The position numbers and the translations under genes were made by a program. Shown one piece after another: positions 1 through 9,058 of a DNA stretch of 51,417 bases; position 1 is the first letter of the stretch; each line of letters starts with the position of its first letter. The notes below the pieces were generated by a model. The model ran no database searches, was not told the origin of the DNA, and was given only the letters and a program-made list of their open reading frames with translations. Source of the stretch: Lobulomyces angularis (taxonomy: Eukaryota; Chytridiomycota; Chytridiomycetes; Lobulomycetales; Lobulomycetaceae); the NCBI GenBank assembly GCA_027604685.1, contig JADHYX010000139.1:1-51417 (forward strand), in the 5' to 3' direction.

Positions 1-49
1 AAAAAAAAATTTAATTTTAATTACAAAAAAAATAAAAAAAAAAATCTAG

Positions 50-226
50 TTATTTTCTAAAGCTCCTGCAAATGAAAATATTTTACATGGTCCTGGAACT
101 ACAACCGAACATGGCAGGAGTTCAAATGATACGTCAAATGTTTTGAAATGTAAAACATGTAAACAGACAGTTGGGACATCAAAGACTTCATCTCAACTCT
201 CCAACACCAATAATTTGAAGGCATAA
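50..226 (+). CDS. 3' terminal exon of an unidentified protein (partial)
   Basis: An open frame of 59 codons follows a CTAG acceptor at 46-49 and ends at TAA 224-226. The upstream part of the gene lies outside the window. The visible tail is Ser/Thr/Asn-rich and carries one CxxC pair (LKCKTCKQTVG), which could be half of a zinc-binding site. I do not recognise the family; a Yippee/Mis18-type fold was considered from the CxxC...VG pattern but there is too little sequence to support it. The A-rich tract before the acceptor resembles other introns here only partly, so the exon start is tentative. Confidence 0.4.
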   Translation, partial: LFSKAPANENILHGPGTTTEHGRSSNDTSNVLKCKTCKQTVGTSKTSSQLSNTNNLKA

Positions 227-668
227 AATTATTATTTTATTTCGTTTGTTATTATGTATGACCTAGTTAAATTTTTTTTTTCATTTTTTTTTTTTATTTT
301 GTTATGTTTTTTTAATTTTTTGTTCATTTTTTGTTAATTTTTTATCAAACACAAAAAAATAAAATTTAAATATTTTTTCCAAAACATAACTCTATTTAAG
401 TTATCAAAGGAAAAAATGCATGATACATAAATTTAAAGTTCATATATGGTTTTTAACAAAAAAAAATTATTTTAAACTTTATTCCATATCAATTTTTTTT
501 TTTTATTATACAATTTTCATGTAGTTTATTTTATAATAATCTTTCTTTTTTTTTTTCGTTGTACTATCTGAATGTAAGTTATTTAAAGTTAATGTATATT
601 TTATTTTATTGTACATATATATTTTAATAAACTGAAAAAAGAAAAAATATGTAAAAAACATTTAAGGT
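227..668. other. AT-rich convergent spacer
   Basis: This 442-base stretch lies between the end of the partial first gene and the 3' end of the minus-strand secreted-protein gene. It is dominated by long T and A runs and holds no open frame of note. It probably contains the 3' ends and poly(A) signals of both flanking transcripts. Confidence 0.5.
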
Positions 669-1160
669 TTAAGGGCCTAAGATTGCGTTAGAAAATACTC
701 CATTACAATTTTTTTCCACACAGATTGCTGCAGAAAAGGAAAACTTCACCAAACCGAGAACGCAAGTTGTGCCAGCAGTTGTTGGACCACTAGTAACGCA
801 AAAAAGTGCTGTAGGGACTCCACTGAGAGCTAAACAAACACCAAGTTTTTTATCATCACATTCTATTCTTTCAAATTCATTTTTTAATCTTTCCGCTACC
901 TGTTCTAAATCAACATTTTCCGCCCCAATCGTAATAGCATTGGTTACTTTTTCGGTTGTTTGTTCTACTGTACTACCAGCGCTATCGACTGCATCGCTTA
1001 CTTTATCCTTTACATCCGAAAAGACTTCCTTCATATCGTCAAAGATCCCTCTGGGATTAACTTTGTGCAAATTACTTGAGCCATTTTGAATGATGGCTTT
1101 TGAAAAAGTTTGAAAATAAAAAGTAAAAATTAAAGCAGTGGTTGAGAGTGATAATTTCAT
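669..1160 (-). CDS. small secreted six-cysteine protein, hypothetical
   Basis: This single-exon frame encodes 163 residues. The first about 21 residues (MKLSLSTTALIFTFYFQTFS, then KA) form a typical signal peptide, so the product is predicted to be secreted or to enter the endomembrane system. Residues about 40-100 are rich in D, E, V and K and look amphipathic (EVFSDVKDKVSDAVDSAG and following), which suggests a helix. The C-terminal 65 residues are hydrophobic and hold all six cysteines (near 101, 109, 121, 132, 146 and 151), enough for three disulfides. A possible second hydrophobic segment lies around residues 110-145. No family is recognised. The gene is divergently arranged with the DUF1769 gene and shares a 271-base upstream region with it. 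It could be a secreted effector-like or wall-associated protein, but nothing in the sequence proves a role. Confidence 0.65.
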   Translation of the reverse strand: MKLSLSTTALIFTFYFQTFSKAIIQNGSSNLHKVNPRGIFDDMKEVFSDVKDKVSDAVDSAGSTVEQTTEKVTNAITIGAENVDLEQVAERLKNEFERIECDDKKLGVCLALSGVPTALFCVTSGPTTAGTTCVLGLVKFSFSAAICVEKNCNGVFSNAILGP

Positions 1161-1431
1161 TTATATTTAGATTTTCTTATTTTTCTTTTTTTTTGTTAGT
1201 TGTTTTAATGAATAAAATAAGACCTTTTTATCTTGTTTAAATAGTCCTAAAAAGAGTTGCAAATTTTTTATTGAATTTAAATTGCAAAACGGCCCAAGTA
1301 TCTTCTTTATACCGGAACATAATAAAAGCAGGTTTGTATTCACCCTCAAGCTTCATTTCACCACTTTTTGCGCCACACTTTACAAATTAACTTTTAAAAA
1401 TTTTTTTCAATTATCACTGGACTCTATTAAA

Positions 1432-2984
1432 ATGCCAACTTGTAGCAAAAACATCAACGACTATATTGTTCGCGTCAGGTACTTTTTTTTTGTCTCTTAT
1501 GCATTTATGCTTACGATAAAATAGGGCCGGCCCTGGGTATGATTGTTCCTCATTACAAACTGGTTTAAATATATATATTTTTTTTTTAATAAAAATTGCA
1601 TCTAATACCGTTTTTATTTTTTAAGTTAATGTTAATAATGAGCATTCTCCCGTTTTAATAGAAGGCGAGTATTTTACTGGTTTTTTATCTGTCAGACTAA
1701 AAAATTTCAGTGGTGTTGTTTCAGAAAAATTTAAAAATCAAAATCCAATTGCTAATCCAGATTCTACTTATTTTGAAGTAAGCTGCAATTTTTTATATTC
1801 AAAAAATAAAATAATAAAAAAAAAAAAAAAACCGTATAAAGGGAAAAAATAGGAGGTATTCAATAACTGTTCAAGGAAGATTTTCTAAAGAAATTAACTG
1901 TGATGATATTATTTTTGGAATTAATTTGGATTCTCCTGTAAAATGTACCAGAAAAAAAAAATAAATTTTTTTTTTCTTTATCGTCTCTAAACATTATTTT
2001 AGCACCTCCCGGTACAAACTTGGCTATAAAGTTTGGTAAGTGGTTAGATCCTGGATTATTTGTTGAAACAGAAGGAGGTATATGAAGTCAATTTAATTTT
2101 TTTTTTATATTTTCTCTTAAGATAATCCATATATTATGTCACCTCTATTCTGTAGTATGAACACAATTGGAATTTTTAAAGCAGACTCTTTTGAAGTTAA
2201 TGATACTGAAATACAATCCGGAAAACTCATTTCGAAATCACCTTCACATACAATCAAAGATGATAAGATTAATGCCTTACCAAAAACTAATATTGGTAAA
2301 TGGAGCTTTCATTCGAGACTGGGTAAAAGCATGGCATTTTCTTTTTATCTTTTAACGGTACTTTTTAGTTCCTGAAAATGTATCTTTGCTCATTAATGAG
2401 TCTCAGGTTTTAAATACAAAAAGCGATGACGAATCTGGAACTAAATTTTCGCTTACTTCTAATTATTTAACAAAGAAAAAAGTAGTGTCCGATATCAATA
2501 TAAAAAAAAATTTTGAAACGTTTGAAAAAAGGAAAAAATTTTTTACGGATGTAATGGAAATAATCCTGTAATTTTTTTAATTAATTAAAGTACTTTTTAT
2601 TAGGTTAATAACCGAAAGAAATTCAACATTTCAACTGATCATATATATTGTATGGAATATTACGATGCATATTTTGATATCAATACTATCTCTCTCAAAT
2701 TACCTGGAGTGACTTTGAATGGATTTCGTAAAATAATAAAAATCTTTTTTTCACATTAATGAAAAATAATAGGATACTGGGAAGGGCAACCTTTAAGATA
2801 TGTAGCCAGGAGTAGGTCTGATCCGAGTATAGTTTTTTTTACTTGTTGGTTTGAATTAATAGAAAAATCTACTTTGTTGGAGGAGGAAAAATCATTGAAA
2901 AAAGATAATGATAAAGCTAACGGTGAAAAGGAGAAAAAGAATAATGTAGATTCAGAGGAAGAATTTTTTGATGCTGAGGAGTGA
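1432..2984 (+). CDS. DUF1769-family protein, multi-exon
   Basis: The exons give a protein matching the fungal DUF1769 family, whose function is unknown. The N-terminus is built from exon 1 (1432-1478), a 38-base exon 2 (1525-1562) and exon 3 from 1626, giving the junction RVRAGPGYD, which is where the family has a conserved RAGP stretch. Further family-like blocks are IEGEYFTGFLSVRL, YSITVQGRF, DDIIFGINLD, PPGTNLAIKFGKWLDPG, SPLFCSMNTIGI and YWEGQPLRYVARSR. The C-terminus is acidic and lysine-rich and ends EEEFFDAEE before TGA 2982-2984. At least seven exons are present. The junction after exon 3 (about 1777 to about 1853-1858) cannot be phased with a standard GT-AG pair, so it may contain a sequencing indel in the A run or an unusual intron. 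The product is probably intracellular; no signal peptide or membrane segment is seen. Confidence 0.75.
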
Positions 2985-3441
2985 ATGAAAAAAATATTTA
3001 TATTTATTTGCTTATTTACAGATAAAAATCTTACTGTTGTATTATATAATTGAGTTATTAATGTATTTTGGTTTATAACTAACATTTATTGCTAATGTTA
3101 ACAAAGAAATAGTGAAAATAATTTCTTGATAGTCAAAAAAAAAAAATTGGACAGCTATTTAAAATAAATTCTTGGTCAAAAAAGTGAACAACTAATTAAA
3201 TAAAAAATAAAAAAAAAAGAAAAAAGGTTCTTTGGAAAGTAGAATTTATTGTATTTCAGACATTTTGTGATAATTTTTTATAAATAACCAGCGATGTCAG
3301 ATTTGCCCCAAAAAGAGTTCGCAATTTTTTTAGGTTTTTAATAATTCAAAATTTTTTTTTTTCTCCAAAAAAAATATTTTATTTTGAACGTATTTTCTTT
3401 ACAGATCGTTTTCTTACTAAACTTTTTTAATCTTTCATAAA
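2985..3441. other. intergenic, presumed VDAC promoter
   Basis: The 457 bases between the DUF1769 stop and the porin start are AT-rich, with many A and T runs. No RNA gene or conserved motif is recognisable. The start codon context just before 3442 is TTTCATAAAATG, consistent with a used fungal start. Confidence 0.4.
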
Positions 3442-4611
3442 ATGTCTTTCGTTCCACCTAATTTTGCTGATGTTAGCAAACTATCCAATGATCTTTTTAA
3501 CAAAGATTTTCCTATTGGATCTACAAAACTTGATTTAAAAACTTATGCTTCTAATGGTGTAAATTTCACTGCCGTTGGTACCAAGGACAACAAATCGGGT
3601 CAGATTACCAGTGAGCTTCAAACCAAATTTACTGACAAGCAAAGAGGTAAGTTCTCCCAGCATTATATTTTTGTTCGTTATAGTGTTACATCTGTTTTTC
3701 TCTTTTATTCTCTCAGTTTTCAACCTGTTGTTTTTTCTTTTAACTCGAACATAACTATTTCTTTTAGGTTTAATCTTAACTGAATCATGGAACACCGCTA
3801 ATGTCTTGGGTACTACAATCGAGGTCGCTGACACTTTAGCCAAAGGTACTTATAAAATATTAGTTTTCTTAATTGTCTTTTTTTTAGGCTTAAAGTTGAC
3901 ATTAAATGGCCAGCTTCACCCTGCTGTTGGGTACTCAAATAAAAATAATATTATTGGTGACATAATTTTTTTTTTTTTTTTAGAAAAAAAAGTGCCAAAG
4001 CTGGTTTTGAATTTAAGCAAGCAAACATCTTCACCAGAGCCTATGTTGACTTATTTAAAGGTCCAACAATTGCCACTGATGCAGTTGTAGGTAATGCTGA
4101 TGTACTCTTTGGTGCTGATGTGAATTACGATGTTACTGATGCAAAGGTAAACAAATTTAACACTATTGTTGCACACACCACCAGGGACTATACTATATCT
4201 GCTGGAGCGTAAGCTTATATTTCTGAAATTTGAATCTCATTTTTATCAATGTTCAGCACAAATATGTTTGGACTATTTTCATTTTCCTATTTCCATCGCG
4301 TTCAACCTGGATTAGAAGCAGGTGCCCGTGCTCACTGGTTTGTTAAATTTTAGTTATGGAAAAAAATATTAATTCGTATTTATAGGAACAAATCCACTGA
4401 TTCAGCCGTTTCACTTGAAGTTGGTGCCAAATATGCTTTAGATTTGGATAGTTTTGTGAAAGCTAAAATTAACAACATTGGTGTATTAGGATTAGGTTAT
4501 TCTCAAAAATTACGTCCAGGAGTTAAAGTTGGATTTGGTGGCAGTTTTGATACTACTAGATTAAATGAAAATGCTCACAAAGTTGGATTAAGTTTCACTT
4601 TTGAAGGTTAA
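3442..4611 (+). CDS. mitochondrial outer-membrane porin (VDAC)
   Basis: The spliced protein (about 280 residues, the normal VDAC length) is a voltage-dependent anion channel, the beta-barrel pore for metabolites such as ADP/ATP and small anions in the outer mitochondrial membrane. The start MSFVPPNFADVSKLSNDLFNKDF matches the N-terminal helix region of porins. TESWNTANVLGTTIEVADTLAKG and LKLTLNWPASP-type strands follow, then AGFEFKQANIFTRAYVDLFKGP. The C-terminal strands include ALDLDSFVKAKINNIGVLGLGY and LRPGVKVGFGGSFDT, ending HKVGLSFTFEG just before TAA 4609-4611. Exon 1 ends at 3646 and exon 2 starts at 3768, joining G|GT. At least five further GT-AG introns follow, including short ones at about 4209-4257 and 4340-4384. 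Identification is firm. Confidence 0.93.
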
Positions 4612-5193
4612 AAATTATGTTATCATGTTTTTTGTAGTGAGAAAAATTTTTTTTAGTTTTCTTATTTAATTAGTAATAAATAAAAAATAAAAAACAAAAA
4701 AAAAAATAATTTTTATTCTTTTTTTTTGGTTATTTTATTTTGGTGTATTTGAAAAATAAAGCTGTAGCATTAAATGCTCAATTTTATTTTGTAAAATTTT
4801 TTCCTTTTACCGCTTGAAACCAGTTTTTTTCATTGTTGAACGAATCTTAAGCAACTATTATAAAAAATTTAGTTACACTTAATATTTTATTTGCTTAAAG
4901 TGAATTGTGTTACTGTTTTAATCCGAGAAGGTTGGCATGCTTACATAAAATAAAAAAATAATTTTAGTTATCTATAAATTCAGAAAAATTTAGTTAATGT
5001 GAAATTTTCAAACCGCTTGGATGTTTGTTACACCAAATATTAAATCTACTGACCTTTGTTATTTTCAAAAAGAACAACCTATCGTATCTCCTATAACATC
5101 CTCTACAAAGTCAGTATAGAGTCTTTAATATTTTTAACAGATAATAACAAAGTTACAAGATGTTTAACAATTCCCCTTTTTGAAAAAAAGAAA

Positions 5194-5284
5194 GGGACCC
5201 TGATGGTCCTCAGGTAAGTTTGGTGGCAGGAAGAACTGAGCCAGATTGGATAGCCAAACTGGCTCGCCTGGCACTTTTTTTTTT
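5194..5284 (+). ncRNA. candidate structured small RNA with T-run terminator
   Basis: Two local structures are visible. The first is GGACC (5195-5199) pairing with GGTCC (5205-5209), in competition with CCTGA (5199-5203) pairing with TCAGG (5210-5214). The second is a long hairpin: GAGCCAG (5238-5244) pairs with CTGGCTC (5259-5265), and inside it TTGG (5246-5249) pairs with CCAA (5254-5257) around an ATAG loop. An outer helix pairs 5223-5230 with 5267-5274 with one G/G mismatch. Ten Ts follow directly at 5275-5284, as expected of a Pol III stop. No known RNA family is recognised and no clear A or B box is seen, so this is a structural call only. Confidence 0.3.
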
Positions 5285-5443
5285 AGAAATTGGCTATTTT
5301 TGGATATCTCAAAAATCCTCAAAATTTCATTTAGGAAGAAGAATCATATATAAATGACGACAGCAAGCAGGAAGTTGCGTTAAATTAAATAGTTTTGAAA
5401 TAAATGAATAGATAAGAAGATGGTTTATCTGCCATAGGAAGGT

Positions 5444-5460
5444 ATTAGATACCCCGGTAG
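5444..5460 (+). other. 17-base match to conserved SSU rRNA motif (possible relic)
   Basis: ATTAGATACCCCGGTAG is the form expected of the universally conserved 790-region of bacterial and mitochondrial small-subunit rRNA. The flanks do not obviously extend the match, so at most this is a very short or decayed organellar insertion. It may also be chance. Confidence 0.25.
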
Positions 5461-6037
5461 CCAAAAGCCAAAAAGCCAGAAGCCACTTACAAATTAGGCT
5501 TGCCCCCCTACATTCTAAATTTGAGAGTATATAATTAAATTTAAAGATTTACAGTATTTTTAAAACAACACAAAATGTTTAAAGAAAATGATCAAAATAT
5601 AAAGATTTGGTATCAAAACATATTTGAGTAGAATAAATAATAATTATATAAGTAAAGCATTTTTTCATTTTCAAAGTAAAAACTTACTGGAATATTGCAC
5701 CAAAATGAAAAATTTATATTTATTTTTACTGCGATTTTTTTGAATCTTTTAGTAATTTAAGCAAAATTAATAAAAGATTTATTTAGTTTAAAGTTAAAGA
5801 ACCATCAATGTATAATCAATCAAAAAAAAATTTTTTTCCCTTTACCTCATTCTTCACTTTTTTCAAAAATCTTTCTTCACTTGCTGACAAAACTATAGCT
5901 GTTGAAGTTTTACGAACATTAAAGTACATTTTTTAAGTTTTTTTATTTTGATTATTTTAATAATTATTGGATCCTGCGGATTTTTGTAAATACTTGCGAG
6001 ATAAGGAGGCACATCAATCAACATAAATTGTTGCAGT

Positions 6038-6046
6038 TATAAATAG
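6038..6046 (+). promoter_or_regulatory. TATA box of the secreted repeat-protein gene
   Basis: TATAAATAG stands 51 bases upstream of the ATG at 6097, a plausible core-promoter position given a short leader. It is a good consensus match but TATA-like strings are frequent in such AT-rich DNA. Confidence 0.45.
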
Positions 6047-6096
6047 AGAGGACAGTGCAAAAAATTAAAAATTAAATAATAGATAATAAAAGTACA

Positions 6097-8068
6097 ATGA
6101 TAGCTGCAATTCTAATTTTTACATTTTCAAGTGTAGCTGTAGCTCAAAATTGCAGAACCATTGGTGTTACCGACACAGCAGAAATTTTTTGTAATGGAGA
6201 TGAAGTTCTAGTTAATGCTGGTGCAAAGTGCCATGCCGACTGGGACCAACTTATGTTAGAGAGTAGACCAACTTCTGTAAGATCCTGGATGGCAATATGT
6301 GTCAACCATGATAATTTTGGATTGTGGAATCCTCCTGCGAAATTAAATGCTGTTTGTTGCCCACAATCACTATTTCCAAATGCAAGATACTTACAAACTG
6401 GTGCAGACGCCGGACCTGGTCAACAGATAAGCTGTAATCAAAACGAAATTATGATAAACTCTGGTGCACGTTGCAGATATAGTTGGGATCAATTTCTTTT
6501 AAGCACAACTTCAAATGATCCTGTAGTTAGCAAATCGTTTACCTGTATGAATCACGACAACTCTAATTTAAGAAATGGCCCAGAAACAATGTCTGCCATT
6601 TGCTTCCCAAGAACAAATACCGGAAGTTCAAGAGTAGTTGGAGCAAGTGATCCAAGTATCTTCAAATGTAGTAGCAATGAAGTATTACTAAATTTTGGAA
6701 TGGCTTGTCATGCTGACTGGGACCAAATGCATTTAAGTACTCTTTCAGGACTTCGTGGTGCCGTTCCTGTTTGTATGAACCACCAAAATTCGAATATACA
6801 AAATAATCCTGCTTATGCTAATGGTAATATAAATAAAAAAATAAAAAAAAAAGATAATTTTCGACTAATATTCTTGCTTTAAGGAAATTGCTACAGTGTT
6901 GGCTCACCAGTTACAAATAATCCTGGGTGGTCTATAGAAGACCAAGTTAGACGCTATGCTCCGATCTTTGCTTTGACTGCAGGTAATTAAATAAATAAAA
7001 TGAATAAAAAATTTACTTAATTATTTGTTTTAAATCAACAGATGAAAGTTATAATCCTGCAGATCCTCGAGAATACATCAAAATGTCAAGAGTCCAAAAA
7101 GATAACGCTTACAGAGACGATATTAACTTCAATAACATTGGTACTATCAGCTCTTACAATGAAAAGCTCCAAAATATTTTAGTTCCTCAAGTCAATGGCA
7201 GATCACTATATGAGTTCACAAGTGGAAACCCTAGTTGGTCAGACTGTGGTACTTTCCCATATTTGTGTGGAACCAGAGATACAAATAACGTTCCAGCATA
7301 TGCCATTGTGGCTGATAAACCAGAAATTAATGCTGTGGATGTGTTTTACTGGGTCTTCTTTGCATACAACCAAGGAAAAAATGTATTCGGTACTTCTTTT
7401 GGTAACCATTACGGAGATTGGGTTCATGCATCCATTCGATTTGAGAGAAGCTCTGGAAATCCAACCCAGCTTCATATGGACCATCATGGTAAAGATTGAT
7501 AAACTGAACCATTAAATTTTTTTTTCAGGTCATGAAGACAGTTATGCTTGGAGACCTTGGAGTGAGGCTGGAAAACCAGTAGATAGCGATAGGGTAATTA
7601 ATCTATTTCGTTTCAAATTTTAACAACAAAAATTACTTTTGATATTAATAATAGGGATTTGTGGTAGACGGAAGTGGTAGACCAGTTGTATTCTTAGCTA
7701 AAGGTTCGCATGAAATTTATCCAAGTCCTGGGGAATGGGATTTAGCAAAAGGACAAGCATTAGTTTGTAAGGATATAAAAGGGATCTACTTTAAATAATA
7801 ACAATTTAAATTTAAAGCTATTCATGATGTCACTAGAGATGGTTGGAGATGGGACTTAAGAAATAACTTGCAACTAGAATTTATTGAGGATGACGGCCAA
7901 ATCAGATCAAATAAAGGAAACAACTTTTTAAACTTCAATGGAAGATACGGTATTCCACAACAAGGCCAGTGTTTCTTTGGAGGTTGCCAATTAGAGCATG
8001 GTGGTGCTTCTCCTTCCCCTTCAGAGAGATGGTTTATGCAAGGGCATTTTGGGGATAGAATTTTATAA
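6097..8068 (+). CDS. secreted protein: three Cys-rich repeats plus Vps62/DUF946-like domain
   Basis: The protein begins with a signal peptide (about residues 1-16, ending SVAVAQ), so it should be secreted. Three tandem modules of about 75 residues follow. Each has the pattern C..NEV..N.G..C...WDQ..LS, then C.NH.NSN..N.P and a closing Cys, giving four cysteines per module. The remaining about 330 residues resemble the Vps62/DUF946 family: YAPIFALTADESYNPADPREYI, AYAIVADKPEINAVDVFYWVFFAYNQGK, GNHYGDWVHASIRFE and VVFLAKGSHEIYPSPGEWD are typical family blocks. Introns: about 6822-6892; 6982-7041, just before DESYNP; 7489-7528; 7593-7654; and about 7768-7817, where GTAAGG is the donor. The stop is at 8066-8068. 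The enzymatic role of the family is not established, so no activity is claimed. Secretion fits a role outside the cell, on the wall or towards a host or prey. The fusion order is the notable feature. Confidence 0.8.
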
Positions 8069-9058
8069 AAAAAAAATATATTAAAATAACTTTATAGAAT
8101 AAACTAGATTAATATATTACACTTACGAAAAATATATGCATCGAGATAACTTTTGTCTATATGAGATTTTGCCTTTAAAAACATTGCAATAAACATTTAA
8201 AATAAATGAAAAGTGAAATTACAGGAGACTTTACTTGAAAACATTTTCAAAGGTTTTCAACTCTTTGAAATCCGCTGACCAGATGTAATCAATTTCCTTT
8301 TTGATAAAGGAAGGAATATATTTTTCTATTATTTTTAGCCAGTTTTTAAAATACTTCAAAATATTTAAAAAAAAATTATTAAATTTTGATATAAAATATA
8401 TGGTTAAAAATTCAATTTGATGTGGAATTAAATTATTTTATAGTATTTAAGAAGTTACTATTACTTTTTTTTAAACTGCCCAACTAGCGTTGAACAAGAA
8501 TGCATTTGTGGTTATTGTCTTCAAGCTTAACAATTGGTAGATCATTTTTGCTATTCATTAGAAGGTTCCATACTACCAAAGAGAATGTTGTCAACACTCA
8601 TGTGGTCTGTGGATTTGAGATGATGTTGCTAGTTGAGTTAATGTTGGCTGGTAGAGGACGATCCAAAGGACACATTATTTGGCCTAGTTGTCGAGTTTTG
8701 AAAAGTTCAACTCGTTAAATTAAAGTTTATGTTTTGTTCAGTGTTAGAATTTTAGTATAGCATTTGGTTGTCTACTTAACTTTACCAGATTTCTTCAACC
8801 ACAATATATTGTGAAGAAAAGGAATGAACAAAATTATAAATATCTAGTTCGTTCATACTGCAAATTCCATTTTGAAGAAGAATGAAAATCAAAAATTTCA
8901 AAATTAATCTGATATTTTAACAAGTCTTATTGTAGTAATAATGAAATGTCTAAACACAATTCTAAAGAAAATATCAGTAACAGATGTTATAATAAAATGT
9001 AAAAAAAATCAAAACTTCGATAATCATAATAATTAATTGAAAAATAAGAAAGATTAAA
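8069..9058. other. convergent spacer with a possible degraded coding segment
   Basis: Nothing is confidently identified here. At about 8480-8715 the base composition is closer to coding DNA than its surroundings, and an open frame of 72 codons occurs on the plus strand (8500-8718). It has no recognisable similarity and lacks splice context. It may be a decayed transposon piece. The rest is AT-rich 3' flanking sequence of both neighbours. Confidence 0.35.

Larger units (their letters stand above)
4612..6096. other. 1.5-kb spacer with a GC-richer structured island
   Basis: No protein-coding gene is evident between VDAC and the secreted repeat protein. Most of the stretch is AT-rich, but about 5185-5275 and 5430-5515 are clearly richer in G and C. 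The first of these folds into strong hairpins followed by a T run, and the second contains a 17-base match to the conserved SSU rRNA ATTAGA loop region; both are listed separately. The bases just before 6097 contain a TATA-like box. Confidence 0.5.

Noticed and set aside
769..1089. Plus-strand frame of 106 codons
   Set aside because: It lies antisense to the secreted Cys protein, has no signal or family similarity, and the minus-strand frame has a clear signal peptide.
8500..8718. Plus-strand frame of 72 codons in the OGDH/Vps62-like spacer
   Set aside because: No similarity, no splice context, unusual composition; kept only as a possible relic in the spacer entry.
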